NCBI RefSeq assembly: GCF_028683095.1
Contig: NZ_JAJUBC010000022.1
Location: forward strand, 1-64,000
DNA from: Enterovibrio gelatinilyticus
Lineage (GTDB): Bacteria > Pseudomonadota > Gammaproteobacteria > Enterobacterales > Vibrionaceae
Direction of reading: 5' to 3'
Length of the DNA stretch: 64,000 nucleotides
In this document: positions 9,383 through 18,007 of the stretch, piece after piece
Layout of the letters: every line of letters starts with the position of its first letter
How positions within the stretch are numbered: the first letter of the stretch is position 1
The notes under the pieces: generated by a model
Told to the model about the DNA's origin: nothing
The model's database searches: none
Seen by the model: only the letters and a program-made list of their open reading frames with translations
Position numbers and translations under genes: made by a program

Positions 9383-10569
9383 TGTCAGCGAAATACAGCC
9401 AATTTAATCTAGACAGCAAACTGCTAGAACTACACGCTTTTAGCGTGAACACTCGCCGTGATTTGCACCAGATCCCAGAAGCATCAGGCCAAGAATTTAA
9501 AACCACAGCCTACTGCCAAGCATTGATGACCGAACTCGGCTATGCCCTAACCACGTACGAAGGTTTTACCGGCTTTATTGCTGACCTAACTATCGACGAG
9601 AACTTGGATCGAGTGGCTTTCCGTGCTGACATGGATGCATTGGAAATGGACGACATGACAGAGAACGACTACCGCTCTCAACATGACGGCTGTTCACACA
9701 ACTGTGGTCATGACACACACATGGCGATCATCTTGACCACGGCTAAATTCCTGTCTGAAAACAAACAAGCATTGAAGCACAACGTTCGCTTTGTGTTCCA
9801 AATGGCGGAAGAAGACATGCGCGTTCCAGGCGCAAGCAAGATGGTTGAGCTGGGCTGCATGAACGGTGTATCCGAAGTGTACGCATTGCACAACGATGCT
9901 GCGCTTGAATACGGCATGGTCAAAATCAACAACGGCATTATGTCGTCGTATGGTTCTGCATGGACACTGGATGTAAACGGTGTGTCTGCTCATGGTTCTA
10001 CCCCGCAGAAAGGTCTAGATGCCATCCGAGAAGCGAGTCGCATCATCATGGACATGGATTACATTGTTGCTAAACGTACCAATCCATTCAGCCCTGCTGT
10101 CTTTGGTTGTGGCATGTTCAATGGCGGCAGCATTCCCAATGCTATCCCAGATCATGCTCAAGCTCGCGGCACCATCCGAGCGATGGACGCTGAAACGGAC
10201 AAGATCCTAAAAGACAGCTTCGACAGCATCGTGAAAGAAAGTGAAATCCGTGGCTTTAAAACCACCATGGAATGCGAAGGCTACCCTGCGGTTATTAACC
10301 ACCCTGATGCTTACCAACGTGTTGTCGATGCTGCGCGTGAAACCGTGCCAGCTGACCGCCTTGATCCAAACGGTAACCCAATGACCGGTTCAGAGGATTT
10401 CAGTTTGATGGTAAACGCGGCTGAAAACCAAAAAGGTGCAATGTTCTTCCTAGGAAGCGGTAACAAAGATGCGGGTATTTGTAACTACCTGCACTCAAAC
10501 CCTTACTACGTGGATGACGATTTCTTGCTGATCGGTGCGCAAATCTTTATCCATATCGCTTGCCACTGA
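9382..10569 (+). CDS. M20 family amidohydrolase (aminoacylase/IAA-amidohydrolase type)
   Basis: 395 residues from the ATG at 9382, which overlaps the preceding stop by one base (TAATG). The dinuclear-metal ligands of the M20D group are visible: Cys108 and His110 in NCGHDTH, the acidic pair Glu143-Glu144 in QMAEED, His170 in YALHND and a C-terminal His near residue 372 in YLHSNP. GVSAHGSTPQKG marks the lid/dimerisation domain. Known members cleave N-acyl or N-aryl amino acids and related amides in the cytoplasm (for example p-aminobenzoyl-glutamate or indole-acetyl amino acids). No signal peptide is present, so the substrate must be imported, presumably by the two coupled membrane proteins. 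An intrinsic terminator follows. Exact substrate unknown. Confidence 0.88.
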   Translation: MSAKYSQFNLDSKLLELHAFSVNTRRDLHQIPEASGQEFKTTAYCQALMTELGYALTTYEGFTGFIADLTIDENLDRVAFRADMDALEMDDMTENDYRSQHDGCSHNCGHDTHMAIILTTAKFLSENKQALKHNVRFVFQMAEEDMRVPGASKMVELGCMNGVSEVYALHNDAALEYGMVKINNGIMSSYGSAWTLDVNGVSAHGSTPQKGLDAIREASRIIMDMDYIVAKRTNPFSPAVFGCGMFNGGSIPNAIPDHAQARGTIRAMDAETDKILKDSFDSIVKESEIRGFKTTMECEGYPAVINHPDAYQRVVDAARETVPADRLDPNGNPMTGSEDFSLMVNAAENQKGAMFFLGSGNKDAGICNYLHSNPYYVDDDFLLIGAQIFIHIACH

Positions 10570-10593
10570 CGATTACTTTCCCCCATAAACATC

Positions 10594-10627
10594 AAAGGCC
10601 AGATACTTCAGTTCTGGCCTTTTTCTT
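10594..10627 (+). terminator. Intrinsic terminator after the M20 gene
   Basis: Stem AAAGGCCAGA / TCTGGCCTTT with a nine-base loop followed by a T-rich tail. Confidence 0.9.
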
Positions 10628-10764
10628 TCTATTCTCACCAATTTCTTATACCTAAAGATGCGTTAATCTGGACAGCTCGCTATCTTTTCTTGTTTGTATC
10701 ACTTTTGAGCTAGGCTCTAAATGGACGAATACAGTCTGTTATTAAATAATCCGCAACCACAACA

Positions 10765-10791
10765 TATTTAAGTTATTTAAGTTATTTAAGG
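10765..10791 (+). repeat. Three tandem 9-bp repeats in the leader of the oxidase gene
   Basis: Unit TATTTAAGT occurs three times in a row; the last copy ends in GG and supplies the AAGGA ribosome-binding site of the gene that starts at 10798. Confidence 0.8.
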
Positions 10792-10797
10792 ACAAGG

Positions 10798-12264
10798 ATG
10801 ACCTGTTTCAGACATCAAAAAGGTGTACTTCAGTGCCAAAAAGGGTTTGCCAACCGACGTGTGGCCTTCGTAATACTTTTAGTCTCCGCTCTTCTTTTTA
10901 CTGCCGTTTTTGCTAGCATTGCTCTACGCGCTTCTCCACCCACCACAGCAGCACAAACACCACTAAATATCCCAACACTCATCGACAGCCGTACCCAAAA
11001 TGGGCCGATAGTTATCGATATTACAAAAGGTGAGCACGCGTTTTTCCTCGGCGTAAAGAGCACAACACGCGGCTACAATGGCGGCTATCTTGGTCCTACG
11101 ATAAAAATGTACAAGGGTGAGAACACCGACATTCAGTTCACCAATCATCTGGATGAACCCACTAATATTCACGGTCATGGATTGCACGTTGAAGGAAAAA
11201 TTGATGGTGGGCCTCAAAACAAAATCATGCCCGGAGAGACATGGAGCGTAACCATTCCCGTTTCGCAACAGGCATCAACTAACTGGTATCACCCTCACCT
11301 TAAAGGCTCCACCGCGAGTCAGGTTCATTCTGGGTTAGCTGGTTTTTATCTTATTGAGGATGCGCATTCAATGTCTCTGGGTTTACCAAACAGTTATGGC
11401 ATTGATGACATTCCATTGGTGATTCAGGACAGAAGCTTCGTTGATGGAAAAATGACGCCATACCCAACTGGCAACATGCCGGAAGACTTAAGAGAAGACA
11501 CACTTGTGGTCAATGGTACCGTCAATCCCTATACGTTGGTGCCACGATCTTTCGTCAGATTACGCTTACTCAACGGCTCCAATGCCCGCTCTTATGAGTT
11601 CTATCTGGAAGGCGACCAACCTTTCTATAAAATAGCGACTGAAGGCGGGTTACTACCGTCGCCAGTTGAATTAACATCGCTGAAAATGGCGCCTGGAGAA
11701 CGAAATGACATCGTAGTTGATATGTCAGTCGTCGAAAGCCAGAGGTTGTTGGCAAGGCTGTTACCAATGAACTACAACGGGTTCAACGCTGTACTCATTC
11801 CTTTCTCTCAAAGCCAATCTGTTCTTGAACTTCGGGGAGATGACTCTCTTAAAGTGCTTGCATCCGAGTTACCCAAGCAACTCAATACCATCACACCTTA
11901 TCTTGAAAAGGATGTTGAGGTTGAACGCGTTTTTGAATTGGGTGATATGTCCATTAATGGCCAACAGATGAACATGAAAGTCATCAACCATGAATCGAAG
12001 CTAGGGCAACTGGAAAAGTGGACCATTGATTCAGGCAGACACCCATTCCACATGCATGGCACGTCTTTTCTGATTCTGTCAATGAATGGAAAACCACCAG
12101 CCCCCGAAGACCAAGGTTGGAAAGACACCATTTATCCAAATGGTACCGCGGAAATTCTGCTGAAGTTTGACTATGAAGCGACTGAACAATGGCCATACAT
12201 GTACCATTGCCACATTCTGGAACACGAAGACATGGGAATGATGGGGCAATTTACCGTCAAATAA
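10798..12264 (+). CDS. Multicopper oxidase (CueO/laccase-like), exported
   Basis: 488 residues with three cupredoxin domains. All copper-binding motifs are present: HGHGLHVEG near residue 122, WYHPHLKGS near 161, HPFHMHG near 415 and YHCHILEHEDMGMMG near 468, which gives the type 1 Cys, two His and the axial Met. An N-terminal hydrophobic segment (residues about 21-42, VAFVILLVSALLFTAVFASI) follows NRR, so export is expected; the segment lacks a full twin-arginine consensus and could be a Sec signal or an anchor. Known relatives oxidise Cu(I), phenols or Mn. There is no obvious methionine-rich insertion of the CueO type. The gene is transcribed alone and is followed by a terminator shared with adiA. 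Copper defence is likely but not shown. Confidence 0.9.
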   Translation: MTCFRHQKGVLQCQKGFANRRVAFVILLVSALLFTAVFASIALRASPPTTAAQTPLNIPTLIDSRTQNGPIVIDITKGEHAFFLGVKSTTRGYNGGYLGPTIKMYKGENTDIQFTNHLDEPTNIHGHGLHVEGKIDGGPQNKIMPGETWSVTIPVSQQASTNWYHPHLKGSTASQVHSGLAGFYLIEDAHSMSLGLPNSYGIDDIPLVIQDRSFVDGKMTPYPTGNMPEDLREDTLVVNGTVNPYTLVPRSFVRLRLLNGSNARSYEFYLEGDQPFYKIATEGGLLPSPVELTSLKMAPGERNDIVVDMSVVESQRLLARLLPMNYNGFNAVLIPFSQSQSVLELRGDDSLKVLASELPKQLNTITPYLEKDVEVERVFELGDMSINGQQMNMKVINHESKLGQLEKWTIDSGRHPFHMHGTSFLILSMNGKPPAPEDQGWKDTIYPNGTAEILLKFDYEATEQWPYMYHCHILEHEDMGMMGQFTVK

Positions 12265-12280
12265 CATAGATTGAACAAGA

Positions 12281-12312
12281 AAGGGGGAAGCTATTTGCTC
12301 CCCCTTCGTTTG
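12281..12312. terminator. Hairpin between convergent oxidase and adiA genes
   Basis: Stem AAGGGGGA / TCCCCCTT with a ten-base loop. The flanking T and A tracts are weak, so it may serve both strands moderately. Confidence 0.65.
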
Positions 12313-12315
12313 TAT

Positions 12316-14610
12316 TTAAACCGACTTCACACACATTACATGATAGATTCCATCGTGCATTTCAGTGCCTTCAGTTTCTTTCTCAAAACCGGGGAATTCC
12401 TCATCCCACACTTCAAGACTCTTGAGGTATTTAATCTGCGGGCTGTTTTCGTCACCGAAACTCTCACCAGACATCAACATAGGAATACCCGGCGGGTAAG
12501 GAATAACCGCATTCGCCGCCACGCGCCCTTCCAATTGGGAAGATGGAACCATTTCCACGTTATCAGCAACAATGGCCTCAAATGCAGCATGTGGCGTAAT
12601 GATAGCTTCCGGTAAGGTCTCGTAGGCCGCGTTCAGGACTTCGCCTGGGTTGTGCTGTTTGAGGTAACCGAAAATCTTATCACCCAATTCTTTCAAGCCC
12701 ATTTCGCTATATACATCAGGGAAGTCTGCCACCAAATCTGGCAGCGCATCGGCGAGTGGCGTGTTGTTGTCATAATGGCGCTTAAAGGCCATCAAAGTGT
12801 TCACTAATGTTGCCCACTTACCTTTGGTAATACCCATCGAGAACAGGAACATGACTTGAAAATCAGTGGTGCGGGTCGGCACGATACCAAAGCGTCCCAA
12901 GTAGAGCGTGACCAGCGCAGCCGGCACACCCGAATCTAACAGGTGCCCATCATCGCCCATGCCCGGCGCCAGAATGCTGACTTTAATGGGATCCAGCATG
13001 CACCAATCTGCAGGCATATCCTTGAAGCCATGCCAATTGTCGTTAGGGTGCATGACCCATGCATCCTGACTTTCGCACAGCAAATCAGCCGGAGCATCTT
13101 CAAAGGCGTAGCTTTCACCTGACGCAGGATCCGTGACTGTTTCCGCGTTCCACGGTTTAAAGAACCAATCACCGTTATCATTAAATTCACGGTTTAGCCG
13201 CCCCATTGCCTGACGAAAATCTACGGCCTCGCGTATCACTTCCAACGTCAGGGAGTGTCCACGATTGCCGTCCATCATCGACACAGCAATATCATTGGAA
13301 GCACAAATCGCATACAAAGGTGACGTTGTCGCGTGCATCATGTACGCCTGATTAAAGCGCTCAAAGCTGATCGCCCCTTTGCCGTTCCGTACATGAAGAA
13401 AAGATGCCTGAGACAGTGCATTCAGCAATTTGTGTGTCGAGTGGGTGGCAAAGACCGTGGGGGCATCTGGGTTTTCTTCCGGCTCACCACGCATGGCAAA
13501 GTGATCTTCGTAGATAGGATTGAAACGCGCATAACCGTACCACGCTTCATCAAAATGAATCCGATCACTGCTTTCCGCCAGTATGTCTTGCGCTTGTTTG
13601 GCGTTATAACAAAGGCCGTCATAGGTACAGTTGGTCAATACTGCATAGACCGCTCGTTGGTCGGCATAATCTTTGGTCAGTGGCTCTTCTTTTGCACGTT
13701 GCTGAAGCACACTTTTCGATAATTGGTCAGGATAAATCGGCCCAATAATGCCGTAGCGGTTTCTTGTGGGGACAAGATAGACAGGTCGAGCACCTGATAA
13801 CATTAGGCCTTGTTCAATAGATTTATGACAGTTACGGTCACAAATCACGAGATCATCCGCTTTCATACATGCAGACATTATCGTTCGGTTTGACCCAGAG
13901 GTTCCCGTCACTAGGGAATAGGATTGATGAGCCCCAAACACACGAGCTGCATACCGTTCACTTTCACCAAACGCCCCAGTATGATCAAGTAATGAACCTA
14001 AACTGCCCCGCTCAATACCCATGTCGGTGCGAAATAGCCCTTCACCGTAATAGTTATAAAAACGCTGTCCCGCAGGGGTTTTTGTAAAGCCCACGCCACC
14101 TTGGTGCCCCGGTGCCGCCCAAGAGTACTCATGAATATCGTCATAATGCATCAACGCAGCCATCAAGGGCGGTAACAACTGTTTACGGTATCGTCCCATC
14201 GCTGCAACGGCTCGTCCTGCAATGAAATCCGGTGTGTCTTCAAGGATCCAGGCGAACTCATCCACGTTCTCCATCATCTCACGGGTGACATGAAGGGTAA
14301 TTTTCTTGCGCTCCGCCAATAAAAATACCGGCACGTTTTGCTGACGTTTATTTAGTTTCTCTATCAGCACATAGAAACGTTCGTTTTCTTCGCTTTGCGA
14401 CCCACTCATGGCCGATGTCAGCATCAGACAATCGAGTGCGGTATTGGAGTTAATCATTGAATAGCAATCATCAAAACTGCTTGCTACCATTACTCTGGCA
14501 CCACTGCTTTCGAGTTCGGAAATTAGCCTTTCAATGGCATTACCGACAACACCCTCTCTATGTGCCTCTTCTAATATCAATACGTTAAATTTCTTTCCGT
14601 AGGTTTTCAT
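12316..14610 (-). CDS. adiA: Inducible (biodegradative) arginine decarboxylase
   Basis: 764 residues from the ATG at 14610, which has GGAG eight bases upstream; an in-frame start 42 bases further out adds residues that do not fit the family. The protein follows E. coli AdiA throughout: an N-terminal wing domain (FNVLILEEAHREG; SFDDCYSMINSN), YSWAAPGHQGGVGFTKTPAG, the PLP-lysine motif ATHSTHKLLNALSQ near residue 390, and the C-terminal ending EGTEMHDGIYHVMCVK. Known reaction: L-arginine to agmatine plus CO2, consuming a proton, as part of acid resistance together with an arginine/agmatine antiporter. A divergent antiporter gene begins 456 bp away and is of PotE sequence type. Enzyme identity is confident against the lysine and ornithine paralogues because of the AdiA-like ends. 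Confidence 0.9.
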   Translation of the reverse strand: MKTYGKKFNVLILEEAHREGVVGNAIERLISELESSGARVMVASSFDDCYSMINSNTALDCLMLTSAMSGSQSEENERFYVLIEKLNKRQQNVPVFLLAERKKITLHVTREMMENVDEFAWILEDTPDFIAGRAVAAMGRYRKQLLPPLMAALMHYDDIHEYSWAAPGHQGGVGFTKTPAGQRFYNYYGEGLFRTDMGIERGSLGSLLDHTGAFGESERYAARVFGAHQSYSLVTGTSGSNRTIMSACMKADDLVICDRNCHKSIEQGLMLSGARPVYLVPTRNRYGIIGPIYPDQLSKSVLQQRAKEEPLTKDYADQRAVYAVLTNCTYDGLCYNAKQAQDILAESSDRIHFDEAWYGYARFNPIYEDHFAMRGEPEENPDAPTVFATHSTHKLLNALSQASFLHVRNGKGAISFERFNQAYMMHATTSPLYAICASNDIAVSMMDGNRGHSLTLEVIREAVDFRQAMGRLNREFNDNGDWFFKPWNAETVTDPASGESYAFEDAPADLLCESQDAWVMHPNDNWHGFKDMPADWCMLDPIKVSILAPGMGDDGHLLDSGVPAALVTLYLGRFGIVPTRTTDFQVMFLFSMGITKGKWATLVNTLMAFKRHYDNNTPLADALPDLVADFPDVYSEMGLKELGDKIFGYLKQHNPGEVLNAAYETLPEAIITPHAAFEAIVADNVEMVPSSQLEGRVAANAVIPYPPGIPMLMSGESFGDENSPQIKYLKSLEVWDEEFPGFEKETEGTEMHDGIYHVMCVKSV

Positions 14611-15066
14611 ACACCCAGCTCCGACACTGTACTTGAAGAAGAGATGACTCAAGATTCATTGAGACTTCTTGAACATAGAAGAGAGGAAGCAGAGACAAAG
14701 TCGCAAAAAAGACATTCAACGTAAAAAGGTGCATCTCAGTTCATTCCAGCTGGATGCGAAGAAACACAAATTCTCCGATCACACCGAATAAAACATTCCG
14801 CCTCACTCAGGCATTTATCGTTTAACTGTCTTGTAAAAGAATCAATCTGGAAAGATGACACCATCTATTTTCAATGCAACGGTAAGCATGTATTGCTCAC
14901 GTTTTCTGATGCCTATTTCAATCATGTCGCGATCTTGCTGGCACTTGATAGAGGTGACGGAACCATGCCCATAACTGTCAAACGCATGATGTAGAGCCAT
15001 TGCCATGACTTGGGTAGAGCAAATTACCGCCTTTCGCACCAACATATATCGAGGTGGAGAACTAGC
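14611..15066. promoter_or_regulatory. Divergent promoter region of adiA and the antiporter
   Basis: 456 bp separates the two divergent starts and must carry both promoters. Apart from the doubtful small frame at 14842-15045 I see no strong promoter match or hairpin. Confidence 0.5.
14842..15045 (-). CDS. Possible small protein of unknown function
   Basis: A 67-codon frame in the adiA-antiporter gap, on the adiA strand. Its second half (DRDMIEIGIRKREQYMLTVA) has a composition typical of a real alternating strand/helix protein. There is no ribosome-binding site before its ATG, its 5' end reaches to within about 20 bp of the antiporter start, and I do not recognise it. It could be a chance frame. 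Confidence 0.25.
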   Translation of the reverse strand: MLVRKAVICSTQVMAMALHHAFDSYGHGSVTSIKCQQDRDMIEIGIRKREQYMLTVALKIDGVIFPD

Positions 15067-16386
15067 ATGGCATCAGAAAAAAATAAAATGGGGTTGGTTG
15101 GGCTCACTACCATAGTGACCGTCAACATGATGGGTTCAGGGATTATCATGTTACCTGCCAGTTTGGCTCAAACTGGGGCAATATCATTATTGTCATGGAT
15201 TGTCACCGCAATCGGCGCGATGTGCATTGCTTACGCTTTTGCGAAGTGTGGCATGTACTGTAATCGAGACGGAGGGATGTCTGCCTATGCTGATGAAGCA
15301 CATGGGAAATCTGCCTTCTTCATTGCATCCTACACCTATTATGTATGTTTGGTGATCAGTGCTGTTGCTATTGCTGTGTCGGCAGCTGGCTATCTTGTCC
15401 CCTTCTTTCCTTGGATTAAAACCACGCCCTATCACACTTTTATCGCCGTAGTGGGTATTCTTGTTGTCACTATGGTTGCTAACTTTTGGGGCCCAAAGCT
15501 CACAGGGCAAATATCAGCAGTGACCGTCTGGGGGATTATTATTCCAGTGGTTGGTTTGTCCGTTGCGGGTTGGTTTTGGTTTAAACCTGAGGTCTTTGCG
15601 GAAGCGTGGAACCCTCACCAAGATACAACCGTCACCGCCATATCATCAGGTATCGCGCTCACGCTCTGGGCTTTCTTAGGCATTGAATCTGCAGGGGCGA
15701 ACTCTGGGGCGGTAGAAAACCCCGAAAAGAATGTTCCCTTAGCCTGTATGCTTGCCACCAGCTTTACCGCCATCGTATATATCGCATCAACATCCGTGAT
15801 TCAAGGCATCATCCCCAATGAGGAGCTGGCAAAATCTGATGCGCCCTTTGGCCTAGTGTACACCTACATGTTCAATGAAACCGTCGGACAAGTCATTACG
15901 GCTCTTGCCGTTATCGCCTGTATCGGTTCCTTGCTTGGCTGGCAGTTCACCAATGCGCAAGTATCGAAAGCAGCAGCCGACATTCGCCTTTTCCCTAAAG
16001 TGTTTGGTGAAGTCACCAAATCAAATGCGCCCATTAAAGGCATGCTTATCATGCTTGGGTTGGAGCTTCTACTGGCGATTATGACCATTTCGCCAAACTT
16101 GGTTAGTCAGTTCAATATCCTACTCAATCTGGCCGTGTTTATTAATATGGTGCCTTACATCTTGTCGCTCACTGGGCTCGAAGTCATTTTACGTAAGCAA
16201 AACTTGAGTGCTAAAGAGTACAAAACAGGGGCTGCCATCGGCACATTTGCCGTGCTTTACAGTATTTATGGCGTGTATGCCTGTGGTCAATCTGCCGTTT
16301 TCTATGGCGCGATATTGACGCTACTTGGCTACATCTTCTACGGGTTTATTGCAGCACGAGACACCAAAAGTGGCCCAGTTGCCTAG
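15067..16386 (+). CDS. APC-family amino acid/polyamine antiporter, PotE-like
   Basis: 439 residues from the ATG at 15067 (AGGTGGAG upstream); a longer frame from 15010 lacks a ribosome-binding site. Twelve membrane segments. The N-terminus NMMGSGIIMLPASLAQTG carries the APC substrate-binding GSG(I/V) motif, and the following AFAKCGM, LTGQISAVTVWGIIIPVVGL, ALTLWAFLGIESA and GSLLGWQFTNAQV stretches follow E. coli PotE (putrescine/ornithine) more closely than AdiC. The divergent arginine decarboxylase suggests it exchanges arginine for agmatine here, a case where genetic context and sequence subfamily disagree. The downstream small exported protein starts 10 bp after its stop, so they form an operon. 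Confidence 0.85.
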   Translation: MASEKNKMGLVGLTTIVTVNMMGSGIIMLPASLAQTGAISLLSWIVTAIGAMCIAYAFAKCGMYCNRDGGMSAYADEAHGKSAFFIASYTYYVCLVISAVAIAVSAAGYLVPFFPWIKTTPYHTFIAVVGILVVTMVANFWGPKLTGQISAVTVWGIIIPVVGLSVAGWFWFKPEVFAEAWNPHQDTTVTAISSGIALTLWAFLGIESAGANSGAVENPEKNVPLACMLATSFTAIVYIASTSVIQGIIPNEELAKSDAPFGLVYTYMFNETVGQVITALAVIACIGSLLGWQFTNAQVSKAAADIRLFPKVFGEVTKSNAPIKGMLIMLGLELLLAIMTISPNLVSQFNILLNLAVFINMVPYILSLTGLEVILRKQNLSAKEYKTGAAIGTFAVLYSIYGVYACGQSAVFYGAILTLLGYIFYGFIAARDTKSGPVA

Positions 16387-16396
16387 GAGGTGCACC

Positions 16397-16780
16397 ATGT
16401 ATGATTATGTAAACCTCACTAAAGGGACAACGCGACTCATCACCTTGAGCGTGTCGGTATTTCTGATGAGCGTGATGTCGGTATACGCGACGGAAGAAAT
16501 AGACGTGAGTGAAGTGATTGAAGCCGAACCAGATTCAATCACAGCGATTGAGATCATCACGGGGAAACGGATACCTGAAACTGTACTGGAGGGCGATCGT
16601 CCACCCCACGTATATCGACCTCGTACGCCGATTTTTCATCACCACCACCCTGAGAATGAATCCGTTCCTCCTAAGATCACAAAGCATTTGTTGGTGGATC
16701 ACCCCGAGCTAAACAACAACCAAGGCAGGACTATCCGCACACCAAAGAACCATGAAGCGTCTGAATCATCAACCAATTGA
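16397..16780 (+). CDS. Small exported His-rich protein of the arginine-decarboxylase locus
   Basis: 127 residues from the ATG at 16397, preceded by a near-perfect AGGAGGTG six bases upstream, which rules out the longer frame beginning at 16325. A signal segment (residues about 12-31, TRLITLSVSVFLMSVMSVYA) suggests export with cleavage after VYA. The mature part is acidic at first (EEIDVSEVIEAEPDS), then proline-rich and basic with a FHHHHPE cluster near residue 78 and further single His residues, and appears largely disordered. I do not recognise a family. It lies 10 bp after the antiporter gene and before a strong terminator, so it is co-transcribed with it. A periplasmic proton-buffering or metal-binding role is speculation. 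Confidence 0.75.
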   Translation: MYDYVNLTKGTTRLITLSVSVFLMSVMSVYATEEIDVSEVIEAEPDSITAIEIITGKRIPETVLEGDRPPHVYRPRTPIFHHHHPENESVPPKITKHLLVDHPELNNNQGRTIRTPKNHEASESSTN

Positions 16781-16796
16781 CACACTTCATGTTAAA

Positions 16797-16834
16797 CAAA
16801 AACGCCAGCGATTCTCTCGCTGGCGTTTTTGTTT
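16797..16834. terminator. Bidirectional intrinsic terminator
   Basis: Stem AACGCCAGCG / CGCTGGCGTT flanked by A and T tracts. It ends both the antiporter operon and the convergent LysR gene. Confidence 0.9.
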
Positions 16835-16851
16835 GTCCTCGCTATCCCGTA

Positions 16852-17826
16852 TTAGTAGACAGGTAGCTCAAGGCCTTCAAATAGCTTATCAACTTTTTCG
16901 GCACTATTTTGCATCAACACATTTTCCATCAATGTCTTAGTGAGATGAGGAGAAAATGACAGGAGAAAATCATACATGTAGTTCTGCAAAAGAATGTCTT
17001 TCGAGAAACAAATCCACGCACTCGACGGAGCAAACAAGTGATCAAGATTGATATAGGTCAGCCCGGTGTTTTCGATATCACGCGCTGCCAACGTAGAAAC
17101 AATGCCGATGCCGAAACCAAGCTGAACGTAGCGCTTAATGACATCCGCATCCATGACTGTCATGAAATAGTTAGGGGAAATCCCTTCACGACCAAAGGCC
17201 TCATCTTGCGTTCTACGCCCTGTCGAACCCGGTTCGTAACTTAAAATGGGGTAATCCGCCAATTGCTTTAACGTAGGTTTACGTACATGGGCAAGCGGAT
17301 GCTCCTCGGGCACTACCAGACCTAGTGTCCATAAATAGGCAGGGAGCACAATCAAATCATTGTCGGCCCCAAGGTCGTGAGCAACAATCGAGAAATCAGA
17401 GTGGCCTTTGCTGATCACCCCTTTGGTTTGCAAAGGCAGCGTCGGGTGCAAATGGAAATTGATATTCGGGTATTTTTGAGTGAAATAGGAAACACTGTTT
17501 GGCAACAGATAGCGAGCAATAGTATGAGTGGTATAGATATTCAGTGTACCCACACTTGGATCCAGATGCTCATTGGCCAATGCTTTAATTTTTTGCTCAA
17601 GCGCGAGCATTCGCTCAACCTGCTCAAGAATACGTTCACCGATCGGCGTAACACCACTGAGGTTCTTACCTCTGCGCTCAAATATTCGTACCCCGAGTTC
17701 TTTTTCCAACAAACCCACTTGCTTACTCACACCCGGCTGTGTGGTAAAAAGAGATTGCGATGCTGCGGACACATTTAAATTATTGTCCTTTATCGCTTTT
17801 AGATATTTGAGCTGTTGAAGTTTCAA
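16852..17826 (-). CDS. LysR-family regulator, CysB/Cbl paralogue
   Basis: 324 residues starting [20 protein letters not shown] with the same N-terminal helix-turn-helix (SAASQSLFTTQPGVSKQV) and effector-domain layout as CysB (TTHTIARYLLP, DADVIKRYVQLGFGIGIV). It diverges from the CysB at 2061-3035 in the ligand region: the [11 protein letters not shown] and MHQG motifs become TTHTIARYLLP and LHPT. It is therefore a paralogue, similar in position within the family to Cbl, and probably senses a different sulfur or sulfonate signal. It faces the antiporter operon across a terminator, and its upstream neighbour is the phosphatase gene on the same strand after a terminator. Its target genes cannot be read from the window. 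Confidence 0.85.
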   Translation of the reverse strand: MKLQQLKYLKAIKDNNLNVSAASQSLFTTQPGVSKQVGLLEKELGVRIFERRGKNLSGVTPIGERILEQVERMLALEQKIKALANEHLDPSVGTLNIYTTHTIARYLLPNSVSYFTQKYPNINFHLHPTLPLQTKGVISKGHSDFSIVAHDLGADNDLIVLPAYLWTLGLVVPEEHPLAHVRKPTLKQLADYPILSYEPGSTGRRTQDEAFGREGISPNYFMTVMDADVIKRYVQLGFGIGIVSTLAARDIENTGLTYINLDHLFAPSSAWICFSKDILLQNYMYDFLLSFSPHLTKTLMENVLMQNSAEKVDKLFEGLELPVY

Positions 17827-17956
17827 TCCCTTACCTCAGACAAAGACATTGGCTATAGATCCTAAATTTATAAGAGCCTTATATTTTAAACAAGTTGAAT
17901 GACTTCAAAATGCTCTGTTTATGGCAAATAATCCAAACTTTCTCTGGGAAATGGCC

Positions 17957-17983
17957 ACAAAAAAGCCCGTCATTGACGGGCTT
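17957..17983 (-). terminator. Intrinsic terminator after the tyrosine phosphatase gene
   Basis: Stem AAGCCCGTC / GACGGGCTT; an A tract on the plus strand gives the U tail on the minus-strand transcript. Confidence 0.8.
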
Positions 17984-18007
17984 CAAATCCATATAAGGGA
18001 AATCACG

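Noticed and set aside
12271-12615. 114-codon frame antisense to the 3' end of adiA
   Set aside because: It lies inside a confidently identified gene on the other strand and shows no family resemblance.
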